Assembly: GCF_900108875.1 (NCBI RefSeq)
Contig: NZ_FNYJ01000008.1
Coordinates: 124,001 to 188,000 of the forward strand
Length of the DNA: 64,000 nucleotides
Direction of reading: 5' to 3'
Source of the DNA: Pseudomonas sp. NFR16
GTDB taxonomy: Bacteria; Pseudomonadota; Gammaproteobacteria; Pseudomonadales; Pseudomonadaceae
Positions within the stretch are counted from its first letter, which is position 1. Each line of letters starts with the position of its first letter. This document shows, piece by piece, positions 61,827-64,000 of this stretch. The translations under genes and the position numbers were made by a program. Under the pieces are notes generated by a model, which made no database searches, had not been told where the DNA came from, and saw nothing but the letters and a program-made list of their open reading frames with translations.

Positions 61827-61992
61827 CGGCATCTCGTTGGCTCTGCAGGATGAAGGTCACCACGATGAGGATCAGCCACAACATATAAGGCCGGTACCAG
61901 GCGCCTGTCGCGTCGATCCACCAATCCATGATGGCGGGGGAAAAGAGGTAGATGCCTACCACCAGGAGCAGGACCAATCGATAAATGTACAT
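61816..61992 (-). CDS. cbrX: Small membrane protein upstream of cbrA (CbrX-like)
   Basis: A 58-residue protein, too short for most ORF callers, with a strong AGGAGG Shine-Dalgarno five bases before ATG 61992. It has two hydrophobic helices (about 4-22 and 35-52) separated by MDWWIDATGAWYRPY, and a charged tail (QSQRDADEL). Its stop overlaps the start of cbrA by about 11 bases, so the two are translationally coupled. A gene at this position is called cbrX in P. putida. It may be a small subunit for the CbrA transporter domain, in the way small proteins accompany some sodium symporters. Confidence 0.85.
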   Translation of the reverse strand: MYIYRLVLLLVVGIYLFSPAIMDWWIDATGAWYRPYMLWLILIVVTFILQSQRDADEL

Positions 61993-62119
61993 TTGGCCTC
62001 CTAGAGTGAGTGACGCCGACACGACAGCCCGAAGGAGCGGCATGGTAACGGATGGCTATCAGGCTGCAAGCGACGTTTCGGCCACCTTTTGTGCTGTGAT
62101 TTGAAGCAACCGCTCTGGC

Positions 62120-63007
62120 TCAGTCTATTCGAGCTTCTTCGATCGTGCCGACGCGAGGAATCAGATCGGCGTTCCAGTGTGCAATTCCCCAGTCGAGTAC
62201 TTCTCTGGGCGTTGCGAACGCCAGCTCGCCCGGCGCGGGTTGACCCAGGGCGCGCAAGGCCCGAAGCAGCAAGGGCGTGGCCTGGTCTGGCGGCAACGGT
62301 GGGGATCGATAGGATTTACCCAGTTTGTGCCCGTCTGGTTGGGTGATCAGCGGGACGTGCAGATAGCGAGGCTGCGGCAGGCCGAGCAGTTCTTGCAAGT
62401 AAAGCTGGCGCGGGGTCGAGTCGAGCAGGTCTGCGCCTCGGACGATATCGGTGATGCCCTGCCAGCCGTCATCCAGCACGACGGCCAGTTGATAGGCGTA
62501 CAGGCCGTCGCGCCTGCGGATCACGAAGTCGCCCGCGTCACGGCCCAGATGCTGACGAAATTCGCCTTGTACCCGGTCCTCGAAACGATATTCCAGCTCC
62601 GGCACGCGAATGCGGATGGCGGCGTCGTCGGGCGAGTGCCCGGCGTTGCGGCAGAATCCGGGGTAGATCCCGTGGAAAGGCTCCAGCTGTTTACGCGAGC
62701 AGGTGCACGCGTACGCCAGCCCGTAGCTGAACCAGCGATCGATCATTTCCTGATAGGCCGCATGCCGGTCGCTTTGTCTGACCACCTCGCCATCCCACTC
62801 GAAGCCATAGGTTTCGAGGGTTTTGAGAATGGCCGCCTGAGCGCCGGGTTCTTCACGGGGAGGGTCCAGATCCTCCATGCGCATCAGCCACTGGCCGCCG
62901 ACCGAGCGTGCATCGAGATAAGACGCGAGCGCCGCGACCAGGGAACCGAAGTGCAGATAGCCGCTGGGGGTTGGCGCAAAGCGCCCTATATAGGTAGGGG
63001 AGTTCAT
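62120..63007 (-). CDS. gluQ: Glutamyl-Q tRNA(Asp) synthetase
   Basis: A 295-residue truncated class Ia synthetase that attaches glutamate to queuosine in tRNA-Asp. The HIGH-like motif is RFAPTPSGYLHFGSL. The zinc site is seen in YACTCSRKQL and further on CRNAGH, and a KMSKS-like GHKLGKSYR follows. No anticodon-binding domain follows, as expected. It lies 178 bases after dksA on the same strand, the usual dksA-gluQ pair, with a terminator in between. Confidence 0.96.
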   Translation of the reverse strand: MNSPTYIGRFAPTPSGYLHFGSLVAALASYLDARSVGGQWLMRMEDLDPPREEPGAQAAILKTLETYGFEWDGEVVRQSDRHAAYQEMIDRWFSYGLAYACTCSRKQLEPFHGIYPGFCRNAGHSPDDAAIRIRVPELEYRFEDRVQGEFRQHLGRDAGDFVIRRRDGLYAYQLAVVLDDGWQGITDIVRGADLLDSTPRQLYLQELLGLPQPRYLHVPLITQPDGHKLGKSYRSPPLPPDQATPLLLRALRALGQPAPGELAFATPREVLDWGIAHWNADLIPRVGTIEEARID

Positions 63008-63138
63008 GCGCGCTGATGGTACTGGAAATGAGATGTGCGAAAAACCGGACGTTACCTCAATGCCTGTAGGAGCACGGCGGGTATTGGTCCCGATTCATGC
63101 ACGTCCCGGGTGGGCCGGCCTGTCAGCTGCACTTCCGG

Positions 63139-63167
63139 AAAAAACAAAGGACGCCGAAGCGTCCTTT
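63139..63167 (-). terminator. Intrinsic terminator of dksA
   Basis: AAAGGACGC (63146-63154) pairs with GCGTCCTTT (63159-63167) across a four-base loop. On the minus strand a TTTTTT tract follows (63144-63139). It lies 19 bases after the dksA stop and before gluQ, so gluQ depends on its own promoter or on read-through, as reported in other bacteria. Confidence 0.9.
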
Positions 63168-63185
63168 ATTACAGAAAATCCGAGG

Positions 63186-63632
63186 TCATTTACCGACCTG
63201 TTTTTCCTTGATTTCAGCCAGCGTCTTGCAGTCGATGCACATATCGGCAGTCGGGCGGGCTTCCAGACGGCGCAGGCCGATCTCGATGCCGCAGGACTCA
63301 CACCAGCCGTACTCTTCGTCTTCGATCAACTGCAGCGTCTTGTCGATCTTTTTAATCAGCTTGCGTTCACGATCGCGTGCGCGCAGTTCCAGCGCGAACT
63401 CTTCTTCCTGACTCGCACGGTCAGCAGGGTCAGGAAAGTTGGCCGCTTCGTCCTTCATGTGATCAACCGTGCGGTCGACTTCCTGCATCAAGTCCTGTTT
63501 CCACTTATTCAGGATCTTGGTGAAGTGGGCTCGCATGGGCTTGCCCATGTATTCCTCGCCCTTCGTCTCAACGTACGGCGTAAAACCGCTGATCGTTGTT
63601 GAATTGCTTTTTTGCTTTTCTTCGGTGGGCAT
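63186..63632 (-). CDS. dksA: RNA polymerase-binding transcription factor DksA
   Basis: A 148-residue secondary-channel factor that acts with ppGpp at promoters such as those of rRNA. The coiled-coil tip carries D68 and D71 (PDPADRAS), and a C4 zinc finger uses C111, C114, C132 and C135. I chose ATG 63632 (MPTEEKQKSN), preceded by GAGAGG; the frame runs farther upstream without conservation. All four zinc ligands are present, so this is the classic zinc-dependent form and not the cysteine-poor DksA2. Confidence 0.97.
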   Translation of the reverse strand: MPTEEKQKSNSTTISGFTPYVETKGEEYMGKPMRAHFTKILNKWKQDLMQEVDRTVDHMKDEAANFPDPADRASQEEEFALELRARDRERKLIKKIDKTLQLIEDEEYGWCESCGIEIGLRRLEARPTADMCIDCKTLAEIKEKQVGK

Positions 63633-63985
63633 GAACGGACCGCCTCTCACTCTTCTAAGCCATTGCGCAGGGTAATGATCCATCGCCGACACCCGCCGGC
63701 CCTGCGGCTGCAAGCGGGCGAACTTACCAGATCGAATCGGGGCGCGCTACTCCCGGTTGTCGAGCTTGGCTCTCCAACGCGCCCGTGAACTATGACCGCA
63801 GCCAAAGCGTCGGGTTTTATATTATTTTGCGGTGCCATCAGTCTAGCCCCTCCTGCGATAACGCCCGGTTTTCTGGATTGTCGGTTGCGGGACTTCAAAG
63901 CGGCGGTCGATAAATCCTGTAGCGCGCCGGTCGCTTGGGTAGAATCCTCAGCTTGTTTCGCACAATCGTCATTAAAGGAAGGCCA
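63633..63985. other. Intergenic region between dksA and the divergent gene at 63986
   Basis: About 350 bases without a convincing gene. It must hold the dksA promoter (minus) and that of the divergent gene. A minus-strand AT-rich stretch near 63815-63830 (AATAATATAAAA) could be a -10 region for dksA, and a TAGAAT near 63939 a -10 region for the plus-strand gene. No hairpin or riboswitch was recognised. Confidence 0.45.
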
Positions 63986-64000
63986 ATGCCACAGCCCTAC
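63986..64000 (+). CDS. First five codons of a divergent gene, cut by the window edge
   Basis: ATG at 63986 follows a good AAGGAAGG Shine-Dalgarno and starts MPQPY before the window ends. In pseudomonads the neighbours of dksA include a PLP-dependent aminotransferase and sfsA. The start MPQPY would suit an aspartate aminotransferase-type enzyme, but five codons cannot decide it. Confidence 0.4.

Overview
The window is a stretch of chromosome from a Pseudomonas, most likely the P. syringae or P. fluorescens side of the genus. The evidence is the gene set and order (leuS-lptE-holA, phoH-ybeY-corC-lnt-miaB, hemL-thiE-thiD-ladS, amn, hrpB, and dksA-gluQ-cbrX-cbrA-cbrB-crcZ-pcnB-folK-panB-panC-pgi-acs). 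Two families of short palindromic repeats of pseudomonad type between genes support this, as does a GC-rich, third-position-GC coding style. Species cannot be fixed from the sequence alone. It is nearly all core genome: no insertion sequence, prophage, CRISPR array, tRNA or rRNA was found.

Layout. 0-5 kb (minus strand): a truncated lipoprotein gene, the 52-codon ribosome-rescue gene arfA with its self-limiting hairpin, holA, lptE and leuS. 5-13 kb: a small conserved gene, an ElyC/YdcF-like gene, the phoH-ybeY-corC-lnt operon, miaB, a DUF1820 gene and a Sel1-repeat gene. 13-23 kb: hemL, thiE and thiD facing a LadS-type sensor kinase, then an acyl-CoA dehydrogenase, AMP nucleosidase and an RluE-like pseudouridine synthase. 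23-34 kb: DUF2788, an Lrp-family regulator, a gene-free stretch ending in an orphan terminator (candidate small RNA), a glutamine-rich secreted protein, a cation-diffusion-facilitator pump with a lipoprotein, hrpB, two membrane/phosphatase-like genes, DUF2076, a NYN nuclease and a DEDD exonuclease. 34-46 kb: an EamA exporter, an RhlE-type helicase, the c-di-GMP biofilm switch lapG-lapD, a chemoreceptor, a 236-bp tandem repeat array, DUF2845, a large DUF748 protein and an rRNA methyltransferase. 46-54 kb: thiolase, DUF2236, acs, pgi, a decayed panD, panC and panB. 54-64 kb: folK, pcnB, the small RNA crcZ with its sigma-54 promoter and CbrB site, cbrB, cbrA, cbrX, gluQ, dksA and the first codons of a divergent gene.

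How the genes work together. The right end holds the top of the Pseudomonas carbon catabolite control cascade: CbrA (transporter-like sensor kinase) and CbrB (sigma-54 activator) drive crcZ, whose CA-rich motifs titrate Hfq/Crc. LadS and LapD/LapG are two layers of attachment control (Gac/Rsm signalling and c-di-GMP-gated adhesin proteolysis). The pantothenate genes panB and panC are intact, but panD survives only as a frameshifted C-terminal remnant between panC and pgi, so beta-alanine must come from elsewhere. The most notable non-coding observations are the panD remnant, the orphan terminator near 24.1 kb, the tandem REP array at 41.1-41.7 kb, the arfA hairpin and the complete crcZ control region.
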